From the NCBI RefSeq assembly GCF_000832015.1, contig NZ_JXCJ01000001.1, positions 2,411,610 through 2,475,609 of the forward strand: 64,000 nt of DNA, written 5' to 3'. Positions 40,686 to 51,006 of this stretch are shown piece by piece (positions within the stretch are counted from its first letter, which is position 1; each line of letters opens with the position of its first letter). The translations under genes were made by a program, and so were the position numbers. Under the pieces are notes generated by a model. That model was not told the DNA's origin and did not search any database. It saw only the letters and a list, made by a program, of their open reading frames with translations. The DNA comes from Gilvimarinus agarilyticus. GTDB lineage: Bacteria; Pseudomonadota; Gammaproteobacteria; Pseudomonadales; Cellvibrionaceae.

Positions 40686-42521
40686 ATGAAATCCCCTGTC
40701 AGCGTGCTTGTCTCGCTTACTTTTAGTTTATTGGCGAGCACTGTATTTGCCGCCGAATCGCCGGACGCTGTAAAAGTGATTACGTCCCACGCGTTTGCCG
40801 AGCATGGTGAGCCTAAATACAGCGCTGATTTTACGCACTTCGAGTATGTAAACCCCGATGCACCCAAAGGGGGAGAGCTGGTGTTGTCGACCATCGGCAC
40901 ATACGATAGCTTTAACCGCTATGCGCCCCGGGGCGATGCCGATGTTAACAGTGAAGCTTTTTACGACACCTTGATGGTTGCCAGCGATGATGAGCTGGGT
41001 GTTGTATACCCACTGATAGCCGAGTCGATTGAGTACCCGGAAGATTATACTTGGGTGTCTTTTAATGTGAATCCAGATGCGCGTTTTCAAGACGGGAGTG
41101 CAATCACGGCTGAAGATGTCGTGTTTAGCTTTAACAAGTTTAAAGAGCAGGGAGTTTCTCAGTTTAAAAGCTATTACAAAGATGTTGAAAGTGTAACAGC
41201 GGTATCCCCGTTAAAAGTAACCTTTACCTTTAATCAAAGTAACCGAGACTACGTATCGAGCTTAGCCAGTTTGACTATATTGCCACAGCAGTACTGGGCT
41301 GAGCGAGATCTTTCGGAACCTCTGGCAGAGCCCCCTCTTGGCAGTGGTGCCTATAAAGTCGTCGATTATAAGATGGGGCAGTTTACAGCTTATGAAGTCA
41401 TTGAAGACTATTGGGCTCGTAATTTGCCTTCGCGAAAGGGCTTGTTAAATTTCAAGCGCATACGATATGACTATTATCGAGATGATACCGTCGCGCTGGA
41501 AGCGTTGAAGGCGGGTGAATATGACTTTAGACGAGAAAATATTGCCAAACAATGGGCTGAAAGCTACGACGTGCCAGCGGTTAAAAGTGGCGATCTTGTA
41601 AAGGAGGAGTTGCAGCACGAAATACCACAGCCCATGCAAGCATTTGTCTTCAATACAAATAAAGAGTTGTTTAAAGATCGCCGGGTGCGTCAGGCATTAA
41701 ACTACTTGCTGGATTTTGAATGGCTGAACAAAAACTTGTTTTACTCGTCCTATTCCCGCAATACTAGCTACTTTGAAAACACTCCATACAAAGCCCAAGG
41801 CAAGCCCGAAGGGTTAGAACTCGAAATTTTATCGCCTTTTAAAGATCAATTACCGGCTGAGGTGTTCGGCGAGGTATGGCGCCCTAATACAACCAATGGC
41901 GATGGCAATATCCGCAGTGAGATGCGCCAAGCCTTACGGCTATTAAAGGAAGCTGGTTGGAAGCTTAAAAATAAAAAATTAGTTAATAGCCGCTCTGGCG
42001 AACCTTTTACCTTTGAAATGCTGCTGTACTCACCAACGATGGAACGAGTGGTTTTACCGTTTAAACGCAATCTAGAGCGCGTGGGCATTGACGTAACTAT
42101 CCGCATGGTGGACTCTACGCAGTACCTTAATCGGTTGCGCTCACGGGATTTTGATATGACCCCTCAGGGCTATCGTGCAGTACCATATCCGTCGGCCAAT
42201 ATGAAGTTTGCCTGGCACTCAGACTTTATTGATTCAACCTACAATCAGGCGGGTGTTAGCAACCCCGTGATCGATGAATTACTTGAGCAAATTGTTCAGG
42301 CTCAGGGTGATGACGAACGTCTATTGGCGTTAGGGCACGCCTTCGACCGAGTGGCTTTGTGGAATTTTTACGTCATTCCGCAGTGGCACTCCAAAAGCTT
42401 CCGAATTGCCTACTGGAATAAGTTTTCGCGGCCGGATGTTAGGCCTAAGTACGCCGTTGGCCTGGATAGCTGGTGGTACGACGCCGATAAGGCAAAGTCG
42501 TTAGGCAAGAAGCCTAATTAA
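40686..42521 (+). CDS. yejA: Peptide ABC transporter solute-binding protein (YejA)
   Basis: The 611-aa periplasmic protein belongs to the SBP_bac_5 family. A signal peptide is clear (MKSPVSVLVSLTFSLLASTVFA, in two parts, cut before AES). The family core includes FNRYAPRGDAD, YPEDYTWVSFNVNPDARF (in part) and DGSAITAEDVVFSFNKF. ATG 40686 follows GGAGATGCGAGA. YejA in enterics binds oligopeptides and, with YejBEF, imports microcin C. It is the first gene of the four-gene yej operon. Confidence 0.92.
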   Translation: MKSPVSVLVSLTFSLLASTVFAAESPDAVKVITSHAFAEHGEPKYSADFTHFEYVNPDAPKGGELVLSTIGTYDSFNRYAPRGDADVNSEAFYDTLMVASDDELGVVYPLIAESIEYPEDYTWVSFNVNPDARFQDGSAITAEDVVFSFNKFKEQGVSQFKSYYKDVESVTAVSPLKVTFTFNQSNRDYVSSLASLTILPQQYWAERDLSEPLAEPPLGSGAYKVVDYKMGQFTAYEVIEDYWARNLPSRKGLLNFKRIRYDYYRDDTVALEALKAGEYDFRRENIAKQWAESYDVPAVKSGDLVKEELQHEIPQPMQAFVFNTNKELFKDRRVRQALNYLLDFEWLNKNLFYSSYSRNTSYFENTPYKAQGKPEGLELEILSPFKDQLPAEVFGEVWRPNTTNGDGNIRSEMRQALRLLKEAGWKLKNKKLVNSRSGEPFTFEMLLYSPTMERVVLPFKRNLERVGIDVTIRMVDSTQYLNRLRSRDFDMTPQGYRAVPYPSANMKFAWHSDFIDSTYNQAGVSNPVIDELLEQIVQAQGDDERLLALGHAFDRVALWNFYVIPQWHSKSFRIAYWNKFSRPDVRPKYAVGLDSWWYDADKAKSLGKKPN

Positions 42522-42545
42522 CGCGTTCACTAGAGGTCGTTAGAT

Positions 42546-43631
42546 TTGGGTGCCTATGTTGTACGCCGGTTGTTTTTGGTTATACCAACACTGCTGGCGA
42601 TTATCACGCTTAATTTTTTCATAATTCAAGCCGCCCCCGGTGGCCCCGTAGATCAGGCTATCGCTAACATGCTGGGCATGGGCGGAGCGAGCCTTGAGCG
42701 TATTACGGGCAGTCAGGGCGATTCGGACTCCGGCGGGTTGGCTCAGCAGAGTGAAGGGTCGCGCAGTTCTCGCGGGCTTGACCCCGAAGTTGTGGCTGAA
42801 ATTGAAAAGCAGTTTGGCTTTGATAAACCATTGCTCGAGCGTTATTTTACCATGCTGGGTGATTACCTCACTTTCGACTTCGGGGATAGTTTATTTAAAG
42901 CCAATACTGTATTGGGTTTGATCGTCGAGCGGCTGCCCGTGTCCATCTCTTTGGGGCTGTGGAGTACGTTAATTATCTACTTTGTGTCGATACCATTGGG
43001 TATCCGCAAGGCGATTAAGCATCATCAGCCCTTTGATGTGTGGACCAGCTGGGTGGTGGTTATTGGTAACGCTATTCCTGGCTTTTTGTTTGCCATTTTG
43101 TTGATCATTATTTTTGCCGGCGGCTCCTATCTGGATTGGTTTCCGTTGCGCGGATTAGTATCAAGTGATTTCTCAGAGTTGTCGTGGTACGAAAAGATAG
43201 CCGATTATTTTTGGCATTTAACCTTGCCAATATTGGCGCTGGTGGTGGGTGGCTTTGCCACCCTAACGATGTTGACTAAAAACTCCTTTCTGGATGAAAT
43301 CAATAAGCAGTATGTGATTACCGCTCGGGCCAAAGGCGCTGGTGAGCAGCGCATCTTGTACAAGCACGTGTTTCGTAATGCCATGCTGATTATTATTGCC
43401 GGGTTCCCGGCGACCTTTATCAGTATGTTTTTTACCGGCTCACTTTTGATTGAAGTGATTTTTTCACTTGAGGGGCTTGGTTTGCTCGGGTTTGAATCGA
43501 CCCTGCAACGCGATTATCCCGTGATGTTTGGCACTTTGTATATTTTTAGTTTGTTGGGGTTGCTCATTGGTATTGTCAGTGATTTGGCGTATACCTGGGT
43601 AGACCCGCGCATCGATTTCGAGTCGCGTTAG
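42546..43631 (+). CDS. yejB: ABC transporter permease YejB
   Basis: The 361-aa inner-membrane permease has an N-terminal helix ([21 protein letters not shown], in part), a periplasmic loop with a Ser/Gly-rich stretch at about residues 55-80, and five further helices. The EAA loop, contacting the ATPase, includes [20 protein letters not shown] in part. The start is TTG 42546. yejE begins 11 bases after the stop. Confidence 0.92.
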   Translation: MGAYVVRRLFLVIPTLLAIITLNFFIIQAAPGGPVDQAIANMLGMGGASLERITGSQGDSDSGGLAQQSEGSRSSRGLDPEVVAEIEKQFGFDKPLLERYFTMLGDYLTFDFGDSLFKANTVLGLIVERLPVSISLGLWSTLIIYFVSIPLGIRKAIKHHQPFDVWTSWVVVIGNAIPGFLFAILLIIIFAGGSYLDWFPLRGLVSSDFSELSWYEKIADYFWHLTLPILALVVGGFATLTMLTKNSFLDEINKQYVITARAKGAGEQRILYKHVFRNAMLIIIAGFPATFISMFFTGSLLIEVIFSLEGLGLLGFESTLQRDYPVMFGTLYIFSLLGLLIGIVSDLAYTWVDPRIDFESR

Positions 43632-43642
43632 GTGAGTCTTGT

Positions 43643-44665
43643 ATGAGCTTAAGCCCCATTAACCAAGAACGCTGGCAGCGATTTAAAAATAACCGACGCG
43701 GTTTTTACAGCTTGTGGATCTTTTTGGCGCTGTTTGGATTGAGCTTGTTTGCCGAGCTCGTGGCAAACAGTGTCCCGATTGTTGTGGTAAAAAATGGCGA
43801 GTGGTATTTTCCCATTGTTAAAGAGTACTCTGAGCTCGATTTTGGTGGTGATTTTGATGTGGCCGCCGATTATCGCGATGAGTATATTGCCGATTTGATT
43901 AACGCGGACGGTTGGATGTTGTGGCCGCCCATTCGTTTTGATTATCGCGCGATCAATTACAATTTACCCACGCCAGCACCCAGTCCGCCAAGTTCCGAAA
44001 ACTGGTTGGGTACGGATGATCTTGGGCGTGACATATTGGCCCGCTTGATTTATGGCTTTCGAATCTCTGTTCTGTTTGGTTTGGTTTTAACGTTGGCGAC
44101 CTCTGTGGTCGGTATCGCTGTGGGGGCTGCCCAAGGCTTTTATGGCGGTAAAGTGGATTTAATTGGACAGCGTTTTCTCGAGGTTTGGTCGAGTGTTCCG
44201 ACGCTGTTTGTGCTAATCATTATTGCCAGTATGGTGCCGCCAAGTTTTTGGATATTGCTCGGTATTCTATTGATTTTTGGCTGGATGTCGTTAGTGGGCG
44301 TGGTGCGCGCCGAGTTTTTGCGAGCGCGAAACTTTGAGTATGTATTGGCCGCACGCTCCATGGGCGTATCCAATGCTGCGATTATGTGGCGCCACCTTTT
44401 ACCGAACGCAATGGTTGCCACCATTACCTTTATCCCCTTTTTGCTGGTGGGCGGCGTTACCAGCTTAACCGCATTAGACTTTTTAGGGTTCGGCCTGCCG
44501 CCGGGCTCTGCATCTTTGGGGGAGATGGTCAGTCAGGGTAAGAACAATTTACATGCGCCCTGGATTGGGTTGTCGGTCTTTATCGTGCTGTCATTGTTAT
44601 TAACCCTGCTGGTGTTTGTCGGAGAGGCGGTGCGAGATGCCGTCGACCCCAATCGAACGCGCTAG
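43643..44665 (+). CDS. yejE: ABC transporter permease YejE
   Basis: The 340-aa permease partners YejB. It has a DppC-type N-terminal helix (about 22-42), a large periplasmic loop containing the ENWLGTDDLGRDILARLIYG signature, and the membrane core with the EAA-like AARSMGVSNAAIMWRHLLPNA (in part). ATG 43643 is the start. yejF starts 7 bases after the stop when ATG 44673 is used. Confidence 0.92.
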   Translation: MSLSPINQERWQRFKNNRRGFYSLWIFLALFGLSLFAELVANSVPIVVVKNGEWYFPIVKEYSELDFGGDFDVAADYRDEYIADLINADGWMLWPPIRFDYRAINYNLPTPAPSPPSSENWLGTDDLGRDILARLIYGFRISVLFGLVLTLATSVVGIAVGAAQGFYGGKVDLIGQRFLEVWSSVPTLFVLIIIASMVPPSFWILLGILLIFGWMSLVGVVRAEFLRARNFEYVLAARSMGVSNAAIMWRHLLPNAMVATITFIPFLLVGGVTSLTALDFLGFGLPPGSASLGEMVSQGKNNLHAPWIGLSVFIVLSLLLTLLVFVGEAVRDAVDPNRTR

Positions 44666-44672
44666 AGAATCT

Positions 44673-46292
44673 ATGAGCCAAACATTGCCTACTAATTTGA
44701 TACGGGTCGAGAACCTTACGTTAACGTTTCGCTCGGCCGCTGAGCCTGCGGTGCGAAACGTAAGTTTTGAGCTGCGCGATGGTGAAATATTAGCGCTGGT
44801 CGGTGAGAGCGGCTCGGGAAAGTCTGTGACCGCACAGTCAATTCTACGCTTGTTGAACCCCAGCGCTGTCGACTACAACTCGGGCAGCATATCGTTTGCG
44901 GGTGAAGATCTGCTTCGCGCCGACGAGCGGCATTTATCGCGAGTGCGTGGTGGGGCTATTGGGATGATCTTCCAGGAGCCGATGACGAGCCTCAACCCGT
45001 TACAAAGTATAGAGAAGCAGCTGGCCGAATCCCTGTATCTACACAAAGGCATGAGCCGCGATGCCGCCCGGCCGATAGTGCTGGAGTGGTTGCAGCGCGT
45101 TGAAATTCGCAACGCCGAGAGCCGTATGAATGCGTTGCCCCACGAGCTCAGTGGTGGCGAGCGACAGCGTGTCATGATTGCGATGGCGCTTATTAACGAG
45201 CCTGCCGTACTTATTGCCGATGAGCCAACCACCGCGTTGGATGTGACTGTTCAGTCGCAAATCTTAAAGCTGTTAAAACGTTTGCAGCGTGAGCTGGGCA
45301 TGTCGGTGCTGTTTATCACTCACGACCTCGGCATTGTACGCAAACTTGCCGATCGGGTGATGATTATGCGCCGTGGCGAGATTTTAGAGCAGGGGGGTAC
45401 TGCGGATGTATTTGACCACCCCAAAACCGATTATGCCCGAGCGCTTTTGGCGGCCGAGCCGGGTGAACCGCCACCACCTTTGCTACAAGCTAAACCCTTG
45501 CTCAGTGTTAATAATTTGCGCACGTGGTTTGGCATAAGCTCTGGTTTTTTTCGGCGAGTTAAAACTCATGTGAAAGCCGTCGATGATATAAGCTTTAGTC
45601 TAGCCGAAGGAGAAACGTTAGGGATTGTCGGCGAGAGTGGCTCGGGTAAAACCACATTGGGGCGCTCTATACTTCAGTTGATTCCGAGCAGTGGAGAGGT
45701 TCGATTTACTCTCGCCAATGAGTTTACACCGCACAACTTGCTGCAGCTAAGCGCGAAACAGATGAAGCCGCTGCGCCGTCATGTACAGATGATTTTTCAG
45801 GATCCGTTTGCCAGTTTGAGCCCCCGAATGTCGGTGATGCAAATTATTTCCGAGGGGCTGCTGGTTCATGAAAACCTGGATAAGCAGACGGTGGAGCGGC
45901 GGGTAATTGAAGCAATGAATGAAGTGCAGCTCGACCCGGCATTGCGCCACCGTTACCCAAATGAGTTCTCGGGCGGTCAGCGCCAGAGGATTGCGATAGC
46001 CCGGGCACTTATTCTTAAGCCGCGTTTGTTGGTGCTTGATGAGCCCACCTCGGCGCTTGATCGTTCAGTGCAAAAAGACATTGTCGATTTGCTGCAAAGA
46101 TTGCAGCGCGATTACGGCTTATCTTACTTGTTTATCAGTCATGACTTAAGCGTGGTGCGGTCTATGAGCCACCGCATTATGATCATGAAAGATGGCGAAG
46201 TGGTGGAGCAGGGGCATGCTGAAGCACTATTCCAGCGGCCTCAACATGCCTACTCCAAGGCGTTGTTAGCGGCGGCTAACGAGCCTTTGTGA
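44673..46292 (+). CDS. yejF: Fused double ABC ATPase YejF
   Basis: The 539-aa cytosolic protein has two ABC domains in tandem. Walker A is GESGSGKS in the first and GESGSGKT in the second; the signature motifs are LSGGERQR and FSGGQRQR; both Walker B segments (LIADEPTTALD, LVLDEPTSALD) are intact. It powers the YejBE permease. ATG 44673 is preferred over ATG 44637 and 44616, which overlap yejE. Its 3' end overlaps the convergent mltD by 17 bases. Confidence 0.92.
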   Translation: MSQTLPTNLIRVENLTLTFRSAAEPAVRNVSFELRDGEILALVGESGSGKSVTAQSILRLLNPSAVDYNSGSISFAGEDLLRADERHLSRVRGGAIGMIFQEPMTSLNPLQSIEKQLAESLYLHKGMSRDAARPIVLEWLQRVEIRNAESRMNALPHELSGGERQRVMIAMALINEPAVLIADEPTTALDVTVQSQILKLLKRLQRELGMSVLFITHDLGIVRKLADRVMIMRRGEILEQGGTADVFDHPKTDYARALLAAEPGEPPPPLLQAKPLLSVNNLRTWFGISSGFFRRVKTHVKAVDDISFSLAEGETLGIVGESGSGKTTLGRSILQLIPSSGEVRFTLANEFTPHNLLQLSAKQMKPLRRHVQMIFQDPFASLSPRMSVMQIISEGLLVHENLDKQTVERRVIEAMNEVQLDPALRHRYPNEFSGGQRQRIAIARALILKPRLLVLDEPTSALDRSVQKDIVDLLQRLQRDYGLSYLFISHDLSVVRSMSHRIMIMKDGEVVEQGHAEALFQRPQHAYSKALLAAANEPL

Positions 46293-47868
46293 CATCCACA
46301 AACAACGTGAGTTGTTGGCCTGGGTGAATGTAGCTGCGGCTGGATACTTTGTTCCAGCGGGCGATATCACTGATGCTGACGTTAAAGCGGCTGGCGATTC
46401 TGGCCAGCGAGTCACCTGACCTAACCTTGTAGGACAGTTTGCGTACAACGGCATCGCTATCGCCGGTGTTGTCTTGTACGTTTTTACTCCACACCACGAG
46501 TTTTTGCCCGGGTTTAATAGTGTCCCGAGGTGACATGCCATTCCAGCGCGCCAGCGAGCTGACACTCACCTGGTGATTGTTGGCGATACGCCAAAAGCTG
46601 TCCCCTTTGCGCACCGTGTAGCTGATCTTGCTATCTTCACTGCGCCCTCTAGAGCGGCCCTGTGTGCTCAAGCGCCGTTGGTTGGCGCTCAGCTTATAGT
46701 GTTCGGCACCAGCACTGGCGCTAGGGATTAGGAGTACATCGCCGGCACGAATACGCGAAGACGTTAATTGGTTGGCACTTTTTAGTGCGTCGACACTGGT
46801 GTTATGGTTTTTGGCGATACGGCTCAAGCTGTCACCCGAGCGAATTTTATAGCGATCCCAGCTGATGCGCTGGGAGGGATCGATGCCTGACAGTGTTGTA
46901 CTGAATGTCTCGGCGTGCCCGGCTGGTATCAGCAAGCGGTGAGGTCCGTCGGGGTCTGTCGCCCAGCGATTAAAACCGGGGTTAAGCAGATAGAGCTCTT
47001 CCATGGTGATGTCGGCCAGCTCGGCGGCCTGAGCCAGATCGATTTGTGATCCTATATCGATGGCGACAAAGTAGGGGGCGTTGGGGATTTCCGGCAGCGT
47101 CACTTTATATTTGTCCGGTTCGGCGACTACATGAGAAAGCGCCAGCAGCTGCGGCACATAGGCCTGAGTCTCGCGGGGTAGTTTAAGTGACCAAAAGTCG
47201 GTGGGCTTGCCGGCCCTCTCATTGGCTTTGATAGAGCGCATTAAGCGGCCCTGGCCCGTGTTGTAGGCCGCAAGTGCAAGCAGCCAGTCGCCGTCGAACA
47301 GCGTGTGTAGCCGTTTTAGATAGTTAATAGCGCCATTGGTCGAGGCGATGACATCGCGCCGGCCGTCGTACCACCAGTTTTCTTTAATACCGTAATCACC
47401 TGCGGTGCCAGACATAAACTGCCACATGCCGGCGGCGGTCGCGTGGGAGTAGGCAAAAGGATCAAAAGCGCTCTCGACAACGGGCATAAGGGCGATCTCC
47501 AGCGGCAGACCCTCTTCTTCCAGGCGCTGGACGATGTAAAACAAATAGCGCTGGCCGCGCTCGAACACCCGGTCGATGTACTCAGGGTGTTTGGCGTACC
47601 ACTGTTCGTACTGCTCAACCCTTTTGTGATCCAGATCGGATATAGCGAAGCCCGCGCGCATTCGCTCGATTAACGTCACCTCAGCTGGGGCGGGCTTGGG
47701 CGAGGCGATGGGGGGCGCACTCACCGCAACAGGCTGGGTATCGGTGGGGGTATTTTCAGCGGCGCCAATAGGTTCCTGAAAATCTTCTTTTTCGGCGAAA
47801 ATGCCACTACATCCGTTTAATATGACTGAAAATATACAAATTAAGGTCGTACGAGATACTGCGGTCAT
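46276..47868 (-). CDS. mltD: Membrane-bound lytic transglycosylase D with three LysM domains
   Basis: MltD cleaves peptidoglycan between MurNAc and GlcNAc with formation of 1,6-anhydro-MurNAc. The 530-aa protein begins with a lipoprotein signal ending LNGC (Cys at about residue 20). An SLT domain lies at about 110-230, with the catalytic Glu at about residue 132 in MPVVESAFDPFA and the AAGMWQFMS motif. Three LysM repeats follow at about 338-382, 417-460 and 479-525. GTG 47892 is an alternative start. It lies next to gloB as in Pseudomonas and E. coli. Confidence 0.93.
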   Translation of the reverse strand: MTAVSRTTLICIFSVILNGCSGIFAEKEDFQEPIGAAENTPTDTQPVAVSAPPIASPKPAPAEVTLIERMRAGFAISDLDHKRVEQYEQWYAKHPEYIDRVFERGQRYLFYIVQRLEEEGLPLEIALMPVVESAFDPFAYSHATAAGMWQFMSGTAGDYGIKENWWYDGRRDVIASTNGAINYLKRLHTLFDGDWLLALAAYNTGQGRLMRSIKANERAGKPTDFWSLKLPRETQAYVPQLLALSHVVAEPDKYKVTLPEIPNAPYFVAIDIGSQIDLAQAAELADITMEELYLLNPGFNRWATDPDGPHRLLIPAGHAETFSTTLSGIDPSQRISWDRYKIRSGDSLSRIAKNHNTSVDALKSANQLTSSRIRAGDVLLIPSASAGAEHYKLSANQRRLSTQGRSRGRSEDSKISYTVRKGDSFWRIANNHQVSVSSLARWNGMSPRDTIKPGQKLVVWSKNVQDNTGDSDAVVRKLSYKVRSGDSLARIASRFNVSISDIARWNKVSSRSYIHPGQQLTLFVDVTKAR

Positions 47869-47988
47869 TGCGTCACTTTGGTGGTTGCGCACTACACCTA
47901 AGGTGGTTGCGCGTTAACGGGTCACGCTTGGCTTTAGCCTATTATTCACGCGAAATTCAGCCGATTCTAGGGGTTTGCGCTGCACCGG

Positions 47989-48777
47989 TCAATTACTGGG
48001 AAAGTCATTTTTCCACTGCCTTAAAACGGCAAATACGTCTTCGGCTGAGCTTAACGAGCGTCCGCTATAGGCTGCGGCACTCGATATTACCTGCGGTTCC
48101 GAGCAACGTAAAAATGGGTTGGTGCTAAGCTCTAGCGCCATATTGCTAGGTATTGTGGGCAGTTGTTGTTCGCGTTTTGTGCGTTCAGTCGCTATTCGCT
48201 CGATTAGTGCCTGGTTGTCGGGCTCTACCGCAAGGGCAAAGTTTAGATTGGCAAGCGTGTACTCGTGAGAGCAGTATACGGTCGTCTGCGCTGGTAGCCG
48301 TGCGAGCGCGGTAAGTGAGTTAATGAACACATCTGGCGTGCCTTCAAACATCCGGCCACAGCCCCCGGCAAACAGTGTGTCGCCGGCGATTAACACACCG
48401 TGGGGCTCGGCGTCTGCCCGGTAATAAACCACGTGGTCCAGGGTGTGGCCCGGTGTCGCCAGTACCTGCCAACGGGTCTCTCCCAGTTGCACTTCGTCTC
48501 CATCGGCTAACGGGTGGGTTACCTGAGGGATTCGGTCGCTGCGAGGGCCGTAAACGGGAACCTGGCTGTGTTCGAGTAGCGCATCGATACCGTCGGTATG
48601 ATCCCAATGGTGATGCGTTAGCACGATGCCCTTGAGGCTAAGCCTGTGTTGTTTCAGGGCCCGTCGCACGGGCTGGGCGTCACCTGGGTCAAAAATATAG
48701 GCATCTGGCTGGCTTGAGTCTGGTTGCAACAGCCAAAAATAATTCGTCTCGAGTGCTGGTAAGCCGTAAATCTGCAT
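47989..48777 (-). CDS. gloB: Hydroxyacylglutathione hydrolase (glyoxalase II)
   Basis: GloB hydrolyses S-lactoylglutathione to lactate and glutathione, the second step of methylglyoxal detoxification. The 262-aa metallo-beta-lactamase-fold protein has the two-metal motif THHHWDHTDG (residues 54-63), TPGHTLDHVVYY and the DTLFAGGCGRMFEG segment. The C-terminal glutathione-binding helices are present. It is divergent from the methyltransferase gene; the 86-bp gap should hold both promoters. Confidence 0.96.
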   Translation of the reverse strand: MQIYGLPALETNYFWLLQPDSSQPDAYIFDPGDAQPVRRALKQHRLSLKGIVLTHHHWDHTDGIDALLEHSQVPVYGPRSDRIPQVTHPLADGDEVQLGETRWQVLATPGHTLDHVVYYRADAEPHGVLIAGDTLFAGGCGRMFEGTPDVFINSLTALARLPAQTTVYCSHEYTLANLNFALAVEPDNQALIERIATERTKREQQLPTIPSNMALELSTNPFLRCSEPQVISSAAAYSGRSLSSAEDVFAVLRQWKNDFPSN

Positions 48778-48863
48778 GGTCTAACTCCGGTTGGCTTCTT
48801 TGCGCTGGCGAATACTGGTATTTTATCAGGATAGGCGGGCAGAGTTATACCGTGGAGGTGTGT

Positions 48864-49667
48864 GTGCTCGAGCAACTAAAAGCCAAGATTAAGCGCCGCC
48901 GCGACGTGCGCCCGGCGGCGGAAGCCGTGCCAGCACTGACCGACTGGTTTAACACGCCGGCCGGGCAAGGGCTGCTGGCCTGTGAAAAAGCCGATATCGA
49001 TCAAGCACTTGCTTGCTTGTTCGGGTATCATTTGTGCCAGTTGAGTGTCGCCCGCGGGCTTAAGTTGACTGACAATAGCCGCATTGCTCATGCGTTTGCA
49101 CTCAACCCTTGCGCGACCTCCGGCGGGCTAGAGGCGGGTTGCTGTGATTTTGGTCGGTTGCCCTTGGCCCCCGAGTCCGTCGATGTATTTGTGTTACACC
49201 ATGCGCTGGACTTTAGCCAGACCCCCCACCAATTGTTGGCGGAGGTCGCTAAGGCCACTATCGCCCGCGGCTATATTGTTATTGTGGGATTTAACCCCTG
49301 GAGCCTTGGCGGCTTGCTGCGCCTTTTGCGCGGCTGGTTTGGCCACGCTCCCGAGGGCGGGCACCAGGCGTTACGCTGGGGCCGGTTGCAGGACTGGTGT
49401 AAATTGCTCGATTTAGTGCCTGTGAATATTACTCGCGGCCAGTTTTGGCCCCGATCGCGAGACAATCAGCGGCCCCTGGAGTCCTGGCTGCGGCGCGTTG
49501 GTGCGCCTTGGGGCAACTATTATGCTGTCACGGTACGCAAAGACGTACCCGCCGTGTTGCCGTTGAAACCCCGTTGGAACAATGTCGAGCTAAGAGGCTT
49601 TAGCGCGGCCTCGGTTCCGAGTAAAGTTGGGCGCGGGTCCAGTCGTACAAAAAACATTAACAAGTAG
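48864..49667 (+). CDS. Class-I SAM-dependent methyltransferase (YafS-like)
   Basis: The 267-aa protein matches the methyltransferase gene that lies between gloB and rnhA in many gammaproteobacteria (yafS in E. coli). The fold is suggested by [19 protein letters not shown] and [22 protein letters not shown], both in part, typical of motif II and post-II segments. The first glycine-rich SAM motif is weak. Substrate is unknown. GTG 48864 is five bases from GGAGG (48854-48858); the long frame upstream overlaps gloB and is rejected. Confidence 0.8.
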   Translation: MLEQLKAKIKRRRDVRPAAEAVPALTDWFNTPAGQGLLACEKADIDQALACLFGYHLCQLSVARGLKLTDNSRIAHAFALNPCATSGGLEAGCCDFGRLPLAPESVDVFVLHHALDFSQTPHQLLAEVAKATIARGYIVIVGFNPWSLGGLLRLLRGWFGHAPEGGHQALRWGRLQDWCKLLDLVPVNITRGQFWPRSRDNQRPLESWLRRVGAPWGNYYAVTVRKDVPAVLPLKPRWNNVELRGFSAASVPSKVGRGSSRTKNINK

Positions 49668-49677
49668 TGGTATATTT

Positions 49678-50112
49678 TTGAAAAATATAGAGATTTTTAC
49701 CGATGGAGCCTGTCGTGGTAATCCCGGCCCGGGTGGCTGGGGCGCATTATTACGGTTTCAGGGGCAAGAGAAAGAGCTGTTCGGTGGCGAGCGTGATACC
49801 ACTAATAACCGCATGGAGCTGACCGCTGCCATCGAGGGTTTAAAAGCGTTAACGGAGCCCTGTGAGGTGGTTTTAACCACGGACTCGCAATACGTCAGAA
49901 AAGGTATTACCGAGTGGATGGCCGGTTGGAAACGCAAGGGCTGGCGCACGGCATCTAAACAGCCCGTTAAAAATGTCGATTTATGGCAGGCGTTAGACGC
50001 CGAAAATAACCGCCACAAAATCGATTGGCGCTGGGTTAAAGGCCACAGTGGCCACGCCGAGAACGAGCGCGCTGATCAGTTAGCGAATCGCGGCATTGAT
50101 GAGTTGAGCTAA
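49678..50112 (+). CDS. rnhA: Ribonuclease HI
   Basis: RNase HI degrades RNA in RNA:DNA hybrids, removing primers and R-loops. The 144-aa protein keeps the carboxylate tetrad Asp9 ([15 protein letters not shown]), Glu47 (NRMELTA), Asp69 (TTDSQYV) and Asp133 (ERADQLA), and the catalytic-loop His in KGHSGH. TTG 49678 gives the family N-terminus. The longer ATG 49627 adds 17 residues and overlaps the methyltransferase gene. dnaQ follows, the order conserved in Pseudomonas. Confidence 0.95.
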   Translation: MKNIEIFTDGACRGNPGPGGWGALLRFQGQEKELFGGERDTTNNRMELTAAIEGLKALTEPCEVVLTTDSQYVRKGITEWMAGWKRKGWRTASKQPVKNVDLWQALDAENNRHKIDWRWVKGHSGHAENERADQLANRGIDELS

Positions 50113-50144
50113 GCTCGTTTAACCAAATATTTTACAGAGTAACT

Positions 50145-50897
50145 ATGACCACACCGGACAATACAGTAACACGCCAGATTGTGCTTGATACCGAGACCAC
50201 CGGTCTTGAAACCAGCCAGGGCCACCGGATTATCGAGATCGGTTGCGTTGAGGTGATCAACCGCAAGCTCACCGGCAAGCACTACCATCAATACATCAAC
50301 CCCGAGCGTGAAGTCGATGCCGGGGCGATGGAGGTGCACGGCATAACCAATGAGATGCTCGCCGATAAGCCGGTTTTTGCTCAAATTCGCGATGATTTTA
50401 TGAGCTTTATCGCCGGCGCGGAGCTTGTCATTCACAACGCTCCGTTTGATGTGGGCTTTATCGATGCCGAGCTGCGCCGCATGGATTCGCGCCACAATAC
50501 GGTTGCCCTGACGAACAGTATTGTCGATACCCTTATTTTGGCTCGCGGCAAACACCCAGGGCAGAAAAATAACCTGGATGCACTGTGTAAGCGCTACGGC
50601 GTCGATAACTCCCAGCGCGAACTGCACGGCGCTTTGCTCGATGCCGAGATTCTTGCGGATGTCTACCTGTTAATGACGGGTGGGCAAACCGCGCTGATGC
50701 TTGGCGGTGGTGATGGCGGTGACGGTGGCGATGAGGCCTCGGGGGCCGAAATTAAACGTCTTGACGCCAGTCGTCGCCCTTTGCCAGTGGTCTCGGCACA
50801 GGGCGATGAACTGGTGCGGCACCAAGAAAAGCTTGAAGCTATTAATAGCGCCAGTGGTGGCCAGTGCCTCTGGTTGGCTGAGAACAGTGGCAGCTAG
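50145..50897 (+). CDS. dnaQ: DNA polymerase III epsilon subunit (proofreading exonuclease)
   Basis: DnaQ is the 3'-5' proofreading subunit of the replicative polymerase. The 250-aa protein has the DEDDh exonuclease motifs: Asp15 and Glu17 in VLDTETTG, HNAPFDVGFID, and the HGALLDAE motif with the general-base His. A clamp-binding motif QTALML follows the exonuclease domain, then a Gly/Asp linker (GGGDGGDGGD), and the alpha-binding tail ends GGQCLW as in E. coli. The linker is more acidic than the Gln-rich linker of E. coli. Confidence 0.96.
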   Translation: MTTPDNTVTRQIVLDTETTGLETSQGHRIIEIGCVEVINRKLTGKHYHQYINPEREVDAGAMEVHGITNEMLADKPVFAQIRDDFMSFIAGAELVIHNAPFDVGFIDAELRRMDSRHNTVALTNSIVDTLILARGKHPGQKNNLDALCKRYGVDNSQRELHGALLDAEILADVYLLMTGGQTALMLGGGDGGDGGDEASGAEIKRLDASRRPLPVVSAQGDELVRHQEKLEAINSASGGQCLWLAENSGS

Positions 50898-50979
50898 CCA
50901 ACTCGCGCGGATTATTAATGCGACACCTTTGGCATCTGAGGGCAAATCTTAGCGGCTTAATTGGATTGCCTTAGAGTTT

Positions 50980-51006
50980 TATAATAAGTTAATGTAGATT
51001 CTACAT
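50980..51006 (+). promoter_or_regulatory. fimL-like gene promoter with palindrome at +1
   Basis: A perfect TATAAT (50980-50985) has a poor -35 upstream. A perfect 7+1+7 palindrome, ATGTAGA-T-TCTACAT (50992-51006), sits where transcription should start. A wider TTAATGT/ACATTAA pair (50989-50995, 51011-51017) overlaps it. This could be an operator or a 5' hairpin. The rest of 50898-51092 shows no gene. Confidence 0.55.
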
